64,000 bases of DNA, taken from contig NZ_CP092483.1 in NCBI RefSeq assembly GCF_022429625.1, positions 2,604,001-2,668,000 on the forward strand, read 5' to 3'. The position numbers were made by a program, and so were the translations under genes. The notes under the pieces were generated by a model that saw only the letters and a program-made list of their open reading frames with translations, did not search any database and was not told the DNA's origin. Numbering within the stretch: the stretch's first letter is position 1; each line of letters begins with the position of its first letter. Below are positions 51,149 to 62,274 of the stretch, in pieces. This DNA is from Devosia lacusdianchii. GTDB lineage: Bacteria > Pseudomonadota > Alphaproteobacteria > Rhizobiales > Devosiaceae.

Positions 51149-52348
51149 TTACCTCGCCGTTGCGTCGTCCTTCGGCTGCATCATGCGCAGCGATTGCCAG
51201 ATGCACAATGCGCCAATTGCGGCAGCGATGGCCGCGACGAGGTAGGCATGGGCACCGAACAGGCCGACAAGCCAACCAAAACCGATGAGTGCGACCACTG
51301 CGGCGACCTGCTGCACGACGGTGAACAGGCTCTGCGTCTCCGCCGCGATATCTTCGCTGGTCCAGTTGGCGATGAAGTGCACGCAGCCGAGGAATCCGAG
51401 CGCATAGGTCAGGCCATGGGTGAGCTGCAGCAGCACCAAAACGGGCACTGGCGGCGAGAACGCCATGGCCGTCCAGCGCAGTATCGACGCAACAGCTGAA
51501 ATCAGGATCATATGGCGCGCCGAAATCCTGCCGCCGAAACGCTTCCAGCCGAACATCGTGACGGCCTCGGCCAGGGCACCCAGCGCCAGCAGCGGCCCGA
51601 TGACACTCTCGGAAATCCCCTGTTCCTTCCAGAGCAGCGACGCGAAGGCATTGAGCACGACGTGAGTGCCGAAAATCAGCGCAAAGCCGATGAGCGGCAG
51701 GACGAACCAGGGTTTGGAGATGATCTCGCGCAGCTTGCCGGCCACCGGGCGCACAGCGGCGATAGTGGCCTGCTCGGCCGGCGCGCGGAAGGCCGGCAAC
51801 TGCAGTGAAGCGGCAGAGCGCGCCAAGGCGAGCCCGACAAAGAGCGGCACGAAGATCGCCGAGCCGAACCAGACGACCAGAAAGCCGGTCAGGGCATTGA
51901 ACAGCATATAGCCGACCGTGCCCCAGGCTCGGATGGTGCCGAAATCGGTGCCATTACGCCGCGTCAGACGCATCGTCGCTGCGTCGAGCACCGGGCCGAT
52001 CGCACCGGTTGGCAGGCTGATCAAGGTCCAGAACAGCAGGATGCCCCAAAACTCGTTGACGAAGAACAGGCCAATGGGGACGATACCGGCGATCAGCGCG
52101 CCGATGACGATCACCTGGCGCCAATCCTTGGCGCGATCGGCGACGCGACCGACGATCAGGTTGAGCGCCAGGATGACAAAGACCGGCACCGCGTTGATGA
52201 GACCGATCTGCTCGGTGGTGATGCCCTTCTCGCTGAGCCAGATGGGCAGGAACATCACGGCCGCGCCCGGCCCCATGAAATAGGTAAAATAGAACACGCT
52301 CGTCCGAAATTCGGGCGTTAGGCGCGAGCGGGCCTCTGGCGAAGACAT
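51149..52348 (-). CDS. MFS transporter (MFS_1-like), paralogue 1
   Basis: A 399-residue transporter with 12 predicted membrane helices. It starts at the ATG 52348 (MSSPEARSRLTPEFRTSVFYFTYFMGPGAAVMFLPIWLSEKGITTEQIGLINAVPV). Markers shared with the two paralogues nearby are FLPIWLSE-G, NLIVGRVADRAKDWR, RRNGTDFGTIRAWGTVGY and FIANWTSEDIAAETQSLF. The family includes HcaT and nucleoside/proton symporters; the substrate is unknown. It lies 94 bases after paralogue 2 and just before the NlpC/P60-like gene. Confidence 0.87.
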   Translation of the reverse strand: MSSPEARSRLTPEFRTSVFYFTYFMGPGAAVMFLPIWLSEKGITTEQIGLINAVPVFVILALNLIVGRVADRAKDWRQVIVIGALIAGIVPIGLFFVNEFWGILLFWTLISLPTGAIGPVLDAATMRLTRRNGTDFGTIRAWGTVGYMLFNALTGFLVVWFGSAIFVPLFVGLALARSAASLQLPAFRAPAEQATIAAVRPVAGKLREIISKPWFVLPLIGFALIFGTHVVLNAFASLLWKEQGISESVIGPLLALGALAEAVTMFGWKRFGGRISARHMILISAVASILRWTAMAFSPPVPVLVLLQLTHGLTYALGFLGCVHFIANWTSEDIAAETQSLFTVVQQVAAVVALIGFGWLVGLFGAHAYLVAAIAAAIGALCIWQSLRMMQPKDDATAR

Positions 52349-52442
52349 GTGGAGTGAACTCTGGTGCAACCGCGCCGGCGGTCGGGGCAAACGTCAGCAG
52401 ATCGTCGGTATTCAAGCACCCATATCGATTTCATCGGGCCAG

Positions 52443-53624
52443 TCAATGCGCATCCTTGGGCGGCCGAATACGCAGCGAAACCAGCACGCAGACGATGGCG
52501 ATCACTGCCACAATCGTGGAAGCGAAGAACGCGGCGCTGCCGAAATACGTCACCAGCCAGCCGAAGGCCGCAAGCGACAGCACGATCGCGCCCTGCTGCA
52601 ACATGGTAGCAAACCCCTGCGCCTCGGCGGCATTGGATTCGCTGGTCCAATTGGCGATGAAGTGCACGACGCCAAAATAACCGACGCCAAACGTAATGCC
52701 ATGCAGCATCTGCACAGCGAACAGCATACCGACCGGCGGGCTGAACGCCATGACGGTGAAGCGCACCAGCGACGTAATGCAGGCTGCGAGAATCATGTTG
52801 CGAGCGGTGATCCGCCCACCAAAGCGACGCCAGGCGAACATGACGATGGCTTCGGCCATTGCGGCAACCGCCAACAGGGGGCCGATATAGTAATCAGGTA
52901 TGCCGTTCTGCACCCACAGCAGACCACCGAAGCCGCCAATCAACGCGTGGCTGGAATTGATGAGCGCGAAGGCGATCAGCGGCAACACGAACCACAATTT
53001 GAGCGAGTCCCGCAGCTTCGTGGGCTCTGCTGCCTGTGCCAGGGTCGCTTGATGTTCGGGCGCGCGAAAGCGTGGCAGCAACAGCGCGATGACCGCACGT
53101 AGGGCCGACATGGCGAGGAAAAGCGGCGCGAAGGCCGATGCACCGAAGACGGTAATCAGCACCCCGATACCACCAGCGCCAGCTACGTAGCCCACCGTCG
53201 CCCAGGCGCGCACAGCGCCAAAGTCAGTGCCGTTGCGACGCGTCATGCGCACGGTCGCGGCGTCGATGACAGGCGGAATGGAGCCGTTGGTCATGGTGCA
53301 GGCGAGCCACACCAGGAGGATGCCCCAGAACTCGCTGACAAAGAACAGGCCGATCGGCATCACTCCGGCCAACAGCGACAGCACGACGATGACGCTGCGC
53401 CAGTCCTTGGCCCGGTCGGCGATGCGGCCGACGATCATGTTGAGGGCCAGCAGGCCCAGCACCGGCAGCGAATTGATCAGGCCGATCTGGTCAGCAGGCA
53501 AGCCATGTTCGCTGAGCCATATCCCCAGAAACACCGCGCTGACCGCGCCGGGGAGATAGACCGAGAACTGAAATAATGAGGCGCGCAGCTCGGGTGTGCC
53601 CAAGCGCGAAAGTGCCGATGGCAT
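52443..53624 (-). CDS. MFS transporter (MFS_1-like), paralogue 2
   Basis: A 393-residue, 12-helix transporter closely related to paralogue 1: FLGIWLSEHGLPADQIGLINSLPVLGLLALNMIVGRIADRAKDWRSVIVV, RRNGTDFGAVRAWATVGY, FGGRITARNMILAA, FIANWTSESNAAEAQGFA. The ATG at 53624 has GGAG 10 bases upstream; an in-frame TTG seven codons earlier is less likely. It lies between paralogue 1 and the GT4 gene on the same strand. Substrate unknown. Confidence 0.87.
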   Translation of the reverse strand: MPSALSRLGTPELRASLFQFSVYLPGAVSAVFLGIWLSEHGLPADQIGLINSLPVLGLLALNMIVGRIADRAKDWRSVIVVLSLLAGVMPIGLFFVSEFWGILLVWLACTMTNGSIPPVIDAATVRMTRRNGTDFGAVRAWATVGYVAGAGGIGVLITVFGASAFAPLFLAMSALRAVIALLLPRFRAPEHQATLAQAAEPTKLRDSLKLWFVLPLIAFALINSSHALIGGFGGLLWVQNGIPDYYIGPLLAVAAMAEAIVMFAWRRFGGRITARNMILAACITSLVRFTVMAFSPPVGMLFAVQMLHGITFGVGYFGVVHFIANWTSESNAAEAQGFATMLQQGAIVLSLAAFGWLVTYFGSAAFFASTIVAVIAIVCVLVSLRIRPPKDAH

Positions 53625-53711
53625 GGAAAAATGAACTCCGGGCAAATCAGTGCCCGGGGCCTTTGGTGACTCGGTTGGCCTGGCAACGCAAGGACCATTA
53701 TGCGGTTTCGC

Positions 53712-54776
53712 CTATACGGCCGCCGCAAGCGCCGGTTGGGGCTGGCGGAGCGGTTCGAGAGCCGTCAGAAACGTCGCCGCACTGGCTGCCCAGGTGAAGC
53801 GCTCGGCATGCGTGCGTGCGTCGGCGCGATCGAGTGTAAGCGCCTGGGCCACGGCGATTTCGAGCTTTTCATGCACAGTGCCTGCGCGCGGGTCGCTGAG
53901 CACGTCCCGCGGACCGGTAACCGGATAGGCCGCAACCGGCGTGCCTGAGGCGAGCGCCTCGGTAATGACATTGCCGAACGTATCGGTCAGGCTGGGAAAG
54001 ACCAGCACATCGGCGCTGCGGTAGAGCTCGCCCAGCTCCTGGCCATGGCGATAACCCATGAACACCGTCTTTGGGTAACTCCGCATGAGCCGGGCGCAAT
54101 CCGGCCCGTCGCCCACGACGATCTTGGTACCGGCAATATCGAGGTCGAGAAACGCCTCGACATTCTTCTCCGCCGCCACGCGCCCGACATAGAGCAGATG
54201 CGGTCCCGGCAGATCGATGAATCTGGTCTTGGGTCCCGGCCGAAAGCGCACAGCATCGACGCCGCGGCTCCAGAGTCCGAGCCGGACGAAGCCGCGTTCC
54301 AGCAGGTCATCGCGCAGCGAAGGCGTCGGCACGAGGGTACGGACCGCAGCGCTGTGGAACCAGCGCAGATAGCCGTAGCTCCATTCCTCAGGCACCGGCA
54401 CGCGCATCGCTACATATTCGGGAAACCGGGTGTGGAAGCTCGTGGTAAAGCCCAGATGCCGCTCGAGGCAATGATGGCGTGCCAGCAGGCCTAGCGGCCC
54501 CTCGGTCGCAATATGGATGTGGTCGGGCATCGCGGCGTCGATCTGCCGGGCGACGGCGCCGAGGCTGGCCAGGGAGATGCGGATCTCCGGATAGGTCGGC
54601 ACCGGCAGCGTCCAGAAGCGCTCAGGGGTGAGGAACGTTACCGCGTGACCCGCCGCCGTGAGTTCCCGGCCCACACTTTCGAGCGTTCGCACTACGCCGT
54701 TGACCTGGGGACGCCAGGCATCAGTGATAACAATGATGCGCCGCGACGGCGCTCCCGCCAATTGTAGCTGCGACAT
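53712..54776 (-). CDS. Family 4 glycosyltransferase
   Basis: A 354-residue GT-B enzyme. The N-terminal acceptor domain begins RRIIVITDAWRPQVNGVVRTLESVGRELTAAGHAVTFLTPE. The donor domain has LLYVGRVAAEKNVEAFLDLD, VVGDGPDCARLMRSYPKTVFMGY and the EX7E-type motif FPSLTDTFGNVITEALASGTPVAAYPV. It resembles the alpha-mannosyl or glucosyl transferases of membrane lipid synthesis. In alphaproteobacteria this type often lies beside an LpxH-like phosphoesterase; here that gene is at 56172, separated by paralogue 3 of the transporter family. Donor and acceptor are unknown; a glycolipid role is inference. Confidence 0.88.
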   Translation of the reverse strand: MSQLQLAGAPSRRIIVITDAWRPQVNGVVRTLESVGRELTAAGHAVTFLTPERFWTLPVPTYPEIRISLASLGAVARQIDAAMPDHIHIATEGPLGLLARHHCLERHLGFTTSFHTRFPEYVAMRVPVPEEWSYGYLRWFHSAAVRTLVPTPSLRDDLLERGFVRLGLWSRGVDAVRFRPGPKTRFIDLPGPHLLYVGRVAAEKNVEAFLDLDIAGTKIVVGDGPDCARLMRSYPKTVFMGYRHGQELGELYRSADVLVFPSLTDTFGNVITEALASGTPVAAYPVTGPRDVLSDPRAGTVHEKLEIAVAQALTLDRADARTHAERFTWAASAATFLTALEPLRQPQPALAAAV

Positions 54777-54842
54777 ACGGCACCGCCTCTGATCGATGAC
54801 GGGCCGAAGCTGGCATGAGTCCGTGTCGGGTGCGTGAACCCC

Positions 54843-56054
54843 CTAGGTTGTGGCTTCCTTCTTCGGATTCATAATGAAAAGCGAGGCCAGCACCATGACG
54901 GCACCCACACCGCTCATGATCGAGGCGACATAAAACGCCCCCGCCCCGAGCGATCCGGCGAGGAAGCCGAAGCCGAGCAGGGCCACCACCGTGATGACCT
55001 GCCGGATCATGACGAAGAAGCTCTGAGCTTCCGCGGCAATGTCCTCGCTGGTCCAGTTGGCGATGAAATTGGTGATGCCGAGGAAGGTGAGGCCGACGGT
55101 GGCCAAGTGCAAGGTTTGCAACAGCACCAGCACCCAGATATCGGGCTCAAGGGCAAAGCCCCACCAGCGGATGGCGCCAGCGATGCAGCCGAGCAGGATC
55201 AGATGGCGCGCCGCGAAGCGCTTGGTGATGCGCTCGAAAAACACCATGGCCAGGATTTCGGCCGTAGGCGCCACGGCCCACAGGATGCCGATGACCCAGC
55301 CGGGTATCCCCTCCTCCGCCCAGATCAGCGCACCGAAACCCATCTGCATCATGTGGCTGCCATGCAGCAGCGACGCACCGATCAGCGTTAGGAGAAACCA
55401 CGGCCGCCACATCTGCCCCAGGCGAATGGCGATCAGCGGGTTGATGGGCGCGTCGATGGGATGCATCGGCCGCATGTACTCGTCAGGCGCGCGGAATAGC
55501 GGCAAGCCGAGCGACATCAGCGCCCTGATAACGCTGACGGCGATCAGCAGTGGTATGAATGCCTGCGGCCCCAGCCGGTCGAGCACCACCCCGGCCAGCA
55601 ACGTCACAACCACAAAGCCGATGGTGCCCCAGACGCGAATGGCGCCGAAGTCCATCCCGGTCCGCCGCGCCATGCGATAGGCGGCGGCGTCAACCACCGG
55701 TGCAATCGCCTGGAAGGGCACGATGACCAGAGTCCACAGGATGATCACAGCGACGTAGCTATCCATGAACAAGAGGAAGATCGGCGGGATCGCCGCCAGG
55801 ATGGAGCCGATGACGATGACCGTGCGCCAGTCGCTGGCGCGATCGGCCAGGCGTCCGACGATGAGGTTGATGACGATCATCGCAAAGATCGGCGCGGCGT
55901 TGATGACACCGATTTCGGCGGTGCCAATGCCGCGCTCACTCAGCCAGATCGGCAGGAACGGATTTGACACCGCACCCGAGGTGAACAGTGTCGCATAGAA
56001 AAGACCAGTCCGGACAGCCGGCGAACCAAGGCGCGCTGCCAAAGGCAAACCCAT
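54843..56054 (-). CDS. MFS transporter (MFS_1-like), paralogue 3
   Basis: A 403-residue 12-helix transporter of the same family, more diverged: FLPIWLSERGIGTAEIGVINAAPIFAMIVINLIVGRLADRASDWRTVIVIG, RRTGMDFGAIRVWGTIGFVV, ITNFIANWTSEDIAAEAQSFFVMIRQVITVVALLGFG. The ATG at 56054 (MGLPLAARLGS) has GGAG 10 bases upstream. Its insertion between the GT4 and LpxH-like genes suggests that its substrate may be linked to their pathway; this is not shown. Confidence 0.87.
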   Translation of the reverse strand: MGLPLAARLGSPAVRTGLFYATLFTSGAVSNPFLPIWLSERGIGTAEIGVINAAPIFAMIVINLIVGRLADRASDWRTVIVIGSILAAIPPIFLLFMDSYVAVIILWTLVIVPFQAIAPVVDAAAYRMARRTGMDFGAIRVWGTIGFVVVTLLAGVVLDRLGPQAFIPLLIAVSVIRALMSLGLPLFRAPDEYMRPMHPIDAPINPLIAIRLGQMWRPWFLLTLIGASLLHGSHMMQMGFGALIWAEEGIPGWVIGILWAVAPTAEILAMVFFERITKRFAARHLILLGCIAGAIRWWGFALEPDIWVLVLLQTLHLATVGLTFLGITNFIANWTSEDIAAEAQSFFVMIRQVITVVALLGFGFLAGSLGAGAFYVASIMSGVGAVMVLASLFIMNPKKEATT

Positions 56055-56171
56055 CGCAGAACGGCTCCGGGGAAAGGCGGGTGAAATCACTAGCCGCAAC
56101 AATGGGCTGCAAGTGTGGCGGAGGCAAGCGCGGTTTGGCGTTGTGTGCCACACCCTCGTGGTTCGAGGCGC

Positions 56172-56969
56172 TTAACTCGCGGCGCGGCGCAACCGGAACT
56201 TGCGGGGTTCTCCCGCCACCATCTCGGTCCATTTCACCAGTTCGAACGCCCCCTCGGGCGTTTCGACAATGGCAGTGCAGCTTTCCACCCAGTCACCGGT
56301 GTTGATGTAGTGGATGCCCAGGCGGTCATGCATGTCGGCGAAGTGGATGTGACCACAGATGACGCCATCGACGCCCGATTCCTTGGCCTCGTGCACCAGC
56401 GCTTCCTCGAAGCGACCGATGACCGACACCGCATTCTTGACCTTCTGCTTGGCCCAGGCGCTGAGCGACCAGTATTGCAGGCCTAGCCGGCGGCGCACCC
56501 AGTTGATGGCGATATTGACGCGCAAAGCCGCGTTGTAGGCCCAGTCGCCGACATGGGCGAGCCACTTGGCATTCATCACCACCACGTCGAACTGGTCGCC
56601 ATGGATGACGAGATAGGTCTTGCCTGTGGCTGTGGTGTGCACGGTGCGATCGACGAACTCGACCTCGCCGAAATAGGTGCCGAGATACTCGCGCAGGAAT
56701 TCGTCGTGATTACCAGGCAGATAGATAACCCGGGTGCCGGCATTGGCCTTGTCGAGCAGTACCTGCACCAGCAAATTGTACTCGCTCGGCCAGTGCCAGT
56801 TCTTCGCCAGCCGCCAGCCATCGATGATATCGCCGACCAGGTAGATGGTCTCGGCCTCGTGCGCCCGCAGGAACTCGATGAGCTGGCCGCAGCGGATCGG
56901 CTTCATGCCCAGATGCACATCCGAGATGAATATGGCCCGGACCTGTCGGACTTCGCGGTCATCCGCCAT
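56172..56969 (-). CDS. LpxH-like UDP-2,3-diacylglucosamine diphosphatase family protein
   Basis: A 265-residue calcineurin-like phosphoesterase. Metal-binding motifs in order are ISDVHLGMK, VGDIIDGWRL, PGNHDEFLR, VIHGDQFD and GHIHFADMHD, ending with NTGDWVESCTAIVE. It is related to LpxH of lipid A synthesis, but many alphaproteobacteria use LpxI for that step, and these longer LpxH-like proteins may act on other glycolipids. The ATG at 56969 is chosen as the start of conserved sequence. It precedes the transporter and the GT4 gene on the same strand. Confidence 0.85.
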   Translation of the reverse strand: MADDREVRQVRAIFISDVHLGMKPIRCGQLIEFLRAHEAETIYLVGDIIDGWRLAKNWHWPSEYNLLVQVLLDKANAGTRVIYLPGNHDEFLREYLGTYFGEVEFVDRTVHTTATGKTYLVIHGDQFDVVVMNAKWLAHVGDWAYNAALRVNIAINWVRRRLGLQYWSLSAWAKQKVKNAVSVIGRFEEALVHEAKESGVDGVICGHIHFADMHDRLGIHYINTGDWVESCTAIVETPEGAFELVKWTEMVAGEPRKFRLRRAAS

Positions 56970-57082
56970 CAAGCAACGACTCCTGCTTTCGTGGGAGCGC
57001 ACTTTATCTGCGGTTGTGGCAGGAGGGAACCGCTGGCGAAGAGAAGGTGGGGAAAGGCGGTTGCGCCACTACCACCACACTT

Positions 57083-57107
57083 CACCCTCGGGTCAAGCCC
57101 GTGGGTG
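57083..57107. other. Inverted repeat between nagZ and the LpxH-like gene
   Basis: CACCCTCGGG-TCAAG-CCCGTGGGTG, a 10-base stem with one mismatch in a 150-base gap. It resembles interspersed repeats of this order and could act as a transcript end for nagZ. Confidence 0.5.
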
Positions 57108-57119
57108 ACAGTCTGTAGT

Positions 57120-58211
57120 TCACTGAATCCCCGCTTTCAGCGCAACGATCCGCTCGTAGCTCTGCTCTATCCGTGCGGCGAAGGCCGGGTCGGCTTCGGC
57201 GGTCGCCACCAGGATATCCAGAATTTCCTGGCCGAGGCCGGCGCGATATTTGGCGGTATTGGAGAACAGCAGCACGTCCATGCCCGCGCTGACGGCCATG
57301 ATCACCGTCTCTTCGAGCGTGAAATGATCGCGGATGGCGCCCATTTCGAGATCGTCGCTGATGACGACGCCGTCAAAGCCAAGGTCCTCGCGCAGGACTC
57401 CGGTGATCCATTGCGACGACAGCGACGATGGAGTCTGCTTGCCCGCGTCGGCATAGTCGGCGTGATAGAGATGGCCCACCATCACCATGTCAATATCGCC
57501 GCTGGCGATCAGCGCACGATAGGGCTCCAGCTCCACCGGTTGCCAGGTCTCGGTGATGTCGACAAACCCCTCGTGGCTATCAGCCGTGGACGAACCATGG
57601 CCGGGGAAATGCTTGAGCGCCGTCAGCATGCCCGCAGCGTGGTGGCCCTTGATGAAAGCTTGGTCATAGGCCGTCACCACTTCCGGATCGACGCTAAACG
57701 AGCGGCCGAATTTGGCAATGACCTGGTTGCTGGTGTTGACATTGAGATCGGCGACCGGGCCAAAATTGACGCTGAAACCAAGATCGGCGAGCGAGGCGGC
57801 CATGGTGGAATAGATCGCCTCGGCCTCATCAGGTGTATTGGCGGCGGCTATTGCGGCAGCGTTTGGAATTTCCTTGAACCCGACATCTTCAGTCAGCCGC
57901 TCGACCGCGCCTCCCTCCTGATCGACGGTGATGAACGGCGGCAGGTCGGGCGAAGCGGCGCGAAACGCCGCGTTCATTGCCGTCACGGCATCAAGGCTTT
58001 TGACATTGGTCTTGAGCAGCATGACGCCGCCCAAGCGGCCGGCGGCTATTTCGGCTTGCAGCGCCTTTACCGATGCATCGTCGACATCGTCGCCCTGAAA
58101 GCCGACCACAATCATCTGCCCGGCCATCTGCTCCAGTGTGGCGGCATGGGCAGTGGGCACCGCCACGGCAAGAAGCGGCAGGATGGCGAGGGAGCGCAAA
58201 GAGACGGTCAC
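57120..58211 (-). CDS. nagZ: Beta-N-acetylhexosaminidase NagZ (GH3), exported
   Basis: A 363-residue GH3 enzyme. Catalytic landmarks are the QEGGAVERL loop (ITVDQEGG), LGFSVNFGPVADLN, the general-acid loop TALKHFPGHGSSTADSHEG and the nucleophile Asp in GVVISDDLEMGAI. NagZ removes GlcNAc from muropeptides for cell-wall recycling. Unlike cytoplasmic E. coli NagZ, this protein begins with a clear signal peptide (RSLAILPLLAVAVPTAHA), so it acts in the periplasm, as in several alphaproteobacteria, or is a secreted relative. It stands alone. Confidence 0.9.
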   Translation of the reverse strand: MTVSLRSLAILPLLAVAVPTAHAATLEQMAGQMIVVGFQGDDVDDASVKALQAEIAAGRLGGVMLLKTNVKSLDAVTAMNAAFRAASPDLPPFITVDQEGGAVERLTEDVGFKEIPNAAAIAAANTPDEAEAIYSTMAASLADLGFSVNFGPVADLNVNTSNQVIAKFGRSFSVDPEVVTAYDQAFIKGHHAAGMLTALKHFPGHGSSTADSHEGFVDITETWQPVELEPYRALIASGDIDMVMVGHLYHADYADAGKQTPSSLSSQWITGVLREDLGFDGVVISDDLEMGAIRDHFTLEETVIMAVSAGMDVLLFSNTAKYRAGLGQEILDILVATAEADPAFAARIEQSYERIVALKAGIQ

Positions 58212-58406
58212 GGGCTGGTCCGGGCTGGAATCGATGCGCGACGATGACCGTCAAATGGAGCCGAAACAATGGCCGCGCGTTAATACAGTAGCGCTCCCCC
58301 CCATTTGGGGGATGCGGCGCAGTCATCCCGGTGCAAATCTGGGTAAGGTGACTTGGGGGCCTGGGCCGTTTTCAACCTTTCGGCCCATGAATCCGTTGCC
58401 TTGATC

Positions 58407-58432
58407 GGGCGGAGATCTTGGGGTCTCCGCCC
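58407..58432 (-). terminator. Hairpin after the ECF sigma gene
   Basis: GGGCGGAGA and TCTCCGCCC pair around eight bases just downstream of the sigma factor stop. The T-run is lacking, so termination is likely but unproven. Confidence 0.55.
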
Positions 58433-58440
58433 GTGACCGG

Positions 58441-59691
58441 CTACTCGTAGTGCCGTCCGTCAGGTTCCGGACCTGACAACGCCCTGCCGATCAGCCTTCT
58501 CATCGACGCGGTGGGCGCGGCGGCCATGGCGCGCTGCGATATTTCGGCGGCGGCGGTCAGATTCCCAATCCGGCGCTCAAGAGTGCTGGCCACCGCTAGA
58601 TACACGTAGGACCGGCGAACCCTGACCGGCAGCTCAAGCCCATGGAAGGCTTCGATTGCCGCCAACGGGCCGTGAAGCTCGCCGACGGCTACGACCCAGT
58701 CGAGCTGGTGGAGGGGTGACGGATCAAAGGCAAAAAGCAACTCATAGCTCTGGACGACTTTATGCCAGTTCATATCGGCCCTTGAAACCGCCCGGCAATG
58801 CTCCGCGGCCACGGCAGCTTCGGCGTGGTAGCGCGAGAACGTATCGCCCTCGGCGGACTTTGCCAGCCACGCGAAGCCCACCGCGATATGCGAGCCATCC
58901 CAAACGGATCGGTCCTGCTCATCCAGCAGGAGCAACTCCCCAGAGGCGCCGATGCGGCCAGGCAACCGCGCCGCTCCGAAGTGCATCAGGGCCAACAGTG
59001 CGAACAGCATGGGCGATGGAACCCGTGCGGTTGCCGCCACCAGCGTGGCAAGCCGAATGGCCTCGCCGCACAATTCGGCGCGCACGGCGACCTCGCCGGC
59101 CAGCGAATTGTAGCCTTCGCAATAGAGCGTGTAGAGCACCGTACACAGGGCGGGCATGCGGGTCTGAAGCTGACGGTCACCGACCTCCAGGACCGACTTC
59201 GACCTGCGCCCGAGCACGGCGCGGCCGCGTTGCAGGATTTTGTAGATACTGCTCTCGGTCTCGAACAGCCTGAGGGCGATTTCCGGCACGCCAAAGCCAC
59301 ACAGGAGCTTCAGCGCCAGCGCGACGCTGGTCTTGGTGGAGAGCTGCCCATCGCAGCAGACCACCAGCATCTGCACCATGGCCAGATCGGACTCGATAAA
59401 GTCCTCCTCCGCGGCGGCCATATCGCTCTGCAGGATGGTCTGGTGACGCGCTTCGCGCCTGACCTCCTCGAGATAGATGTTGACGGCCACACGGTAGAGC
59501 CACGCCTCCGGACTGGCCGGAGGCGAGCTGCGGGTCCAGGTTTCCAGAGCACGCAGCAGCGCCGTCTGGACCGCGTCCTCTATACGCGCCAGGTTCTGAC
59601 GTCCGAGCCGCCGCGCAAGAAGCGCGACCAGTCGGCCATAACCATGCTGAAAAAATCGGGGGCCGAACTGTCCCTCAGCCAGCGATTTCAC
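58441..59691 (-). CDS. ECF42-type sigma factor with C-terminal extension
   Basis: A 416-residue sigma factor. Region 2 (GYGRLVALLARRLGRQNLARIEDAVQTALLRALETW...PEAWLYRVAVNIYLEEVRREARHQ) and region 4 (TKTSVALALKLLCGFGVPEIALRLFETESSIYKILQRGRAVLG) occupy the first 175 residues. The remaining 240 are a helical TPR-like extension (MPALCTVLYTLYCEGYNSLAG..., DRSVWDGSHIAVGFAWLAKSAEGDTFSRYHAEAAVAAEHCRA) typical of ECF42 proteins, where the extension is needed for activity and no anti-sigma factor is known. It overlaps the YCII/DGPF-type gene by 17 bases, the hallmark neighbour of ECF42. Confidence 0.9.
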   Translation of the reverse strand: MKSLAEGQFGPRFFQHGYGRLVALLARRLGRQNLARIEDAVQTALLRALETWTRSSPPASPEAWLYRVAVNIYLEEVRREARHQTILQSDMAAAEEDFIESDLAMVQMLVVCCDGQLSTKTSVALALKLLCGFGVPEIALRLFETESSIYKILQRGRAVLGRRSKSVLEVGDRQLQTRMPALCTVLYTLYCEGYNSLAGEVAVRAELCGEAIRLATLVAATARVPSPMLFALLALMHFGAARLPGRIGASGELLLLDEQDRSVWDGSHIAVGFAWLAKSAEGDTFSRYHAEAAVAAEHCRAVSRADMNWHKVVQSYELLFAFDPSPLHQLDWVVAVGELHGPLAAIEAFHGLELPVRVRRSYVYLAVASTLERRIGNLTAAAEISQRAMAAAPTASMRRLIGRALSGPEPDGRHYE

Positions 59692-60022
59692 GGATCACGA
59701 CCTGGGAACGCGGTCCAACGAGGCCCGGGCAAGCTCGTGAGATCATCCCTGCCTCTTCCAGGTCCGCGGCGGCCAGGATCATGAAGCCACCGAAGACCTC
59801 ACGCGCCTCGATAGAGATGCCGTCAATATCGTCAGCCTGGCTGACAATGGTGGTCGATCCGGTGAGCTTTCCGCCCAGATCAACGATGTGGCTGGCGAAT
59901 TGTGTTCGCCAACTGTCGAACGCCTCGTACATCTTCTGCATCTCCTCCGGCGAAGGACGGGACGCCGATGCGTCAACGCTCGGTACGGAAGCCTGCAGGC
60001 AAAGGAATTTCCGGATCGTCAT
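59675..60022 (-). CDS. YCII/DGPF-domain protein, partner of the ECF42 sigma
   Basis: A 115-residue YCII-related protein: MTIRKFLCLQASVPSVD, then PEEMQKMYEAFDSWRTQFASHIVDLGGKLTGSTTIV, then ISIEAREVFGGFMILAAADLEEAGMISRACPGL. DGPF-domain proteins are the conserved neighbours and targets of ECF42 sigma factors; their own function is unknown. The ATG at 60022 has AGGAG 6-7 bases upstream, and the 3' end overlaps the sigma factor start, so the two are co-translated. Confidence 0.88.
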   Translation of the reverse strand: MTIRKFLCLQASVPSVDASASRPSPEEMQKMYEAFDSWRTQFASHIVDLGGKLTGSTTIVSQADDIDGISIEAREVFGGFMILAAADLEEAGMISRACPGLVGPRSQVVIREIAG

Positions 60023-60136
60023 GGCATTCTCCTGTTTCACTACGAGCTAGTGACGCATGAGCTTCCAGTTATCGGACAGAAATTCGAACCCGATGGCTGT
60101 GGCGCCGAGCCTTTACTCGCCGCCACAGCATTTTCT

Positions 60137-62080
<1,944 letters not shown>

Positions 62081-62274
62081 AGTACCTCCCTTATCTCTCC
62101 CGGCCCCCGTTCTAATGACACGTCCGTCGCCCGGCAAGGGCTTGAGACTGCGACTTAGTGGGTAAGTTCGCGCAAGGCTTTGTCGATGCGGCGTTAACTG
62201 CCGCGAAGGACGGTGCTTCGACGCCCGCCTGGGCTCTGGTATTGTCGAGGTTCATTGGACCCCGGGAGTCCGTC

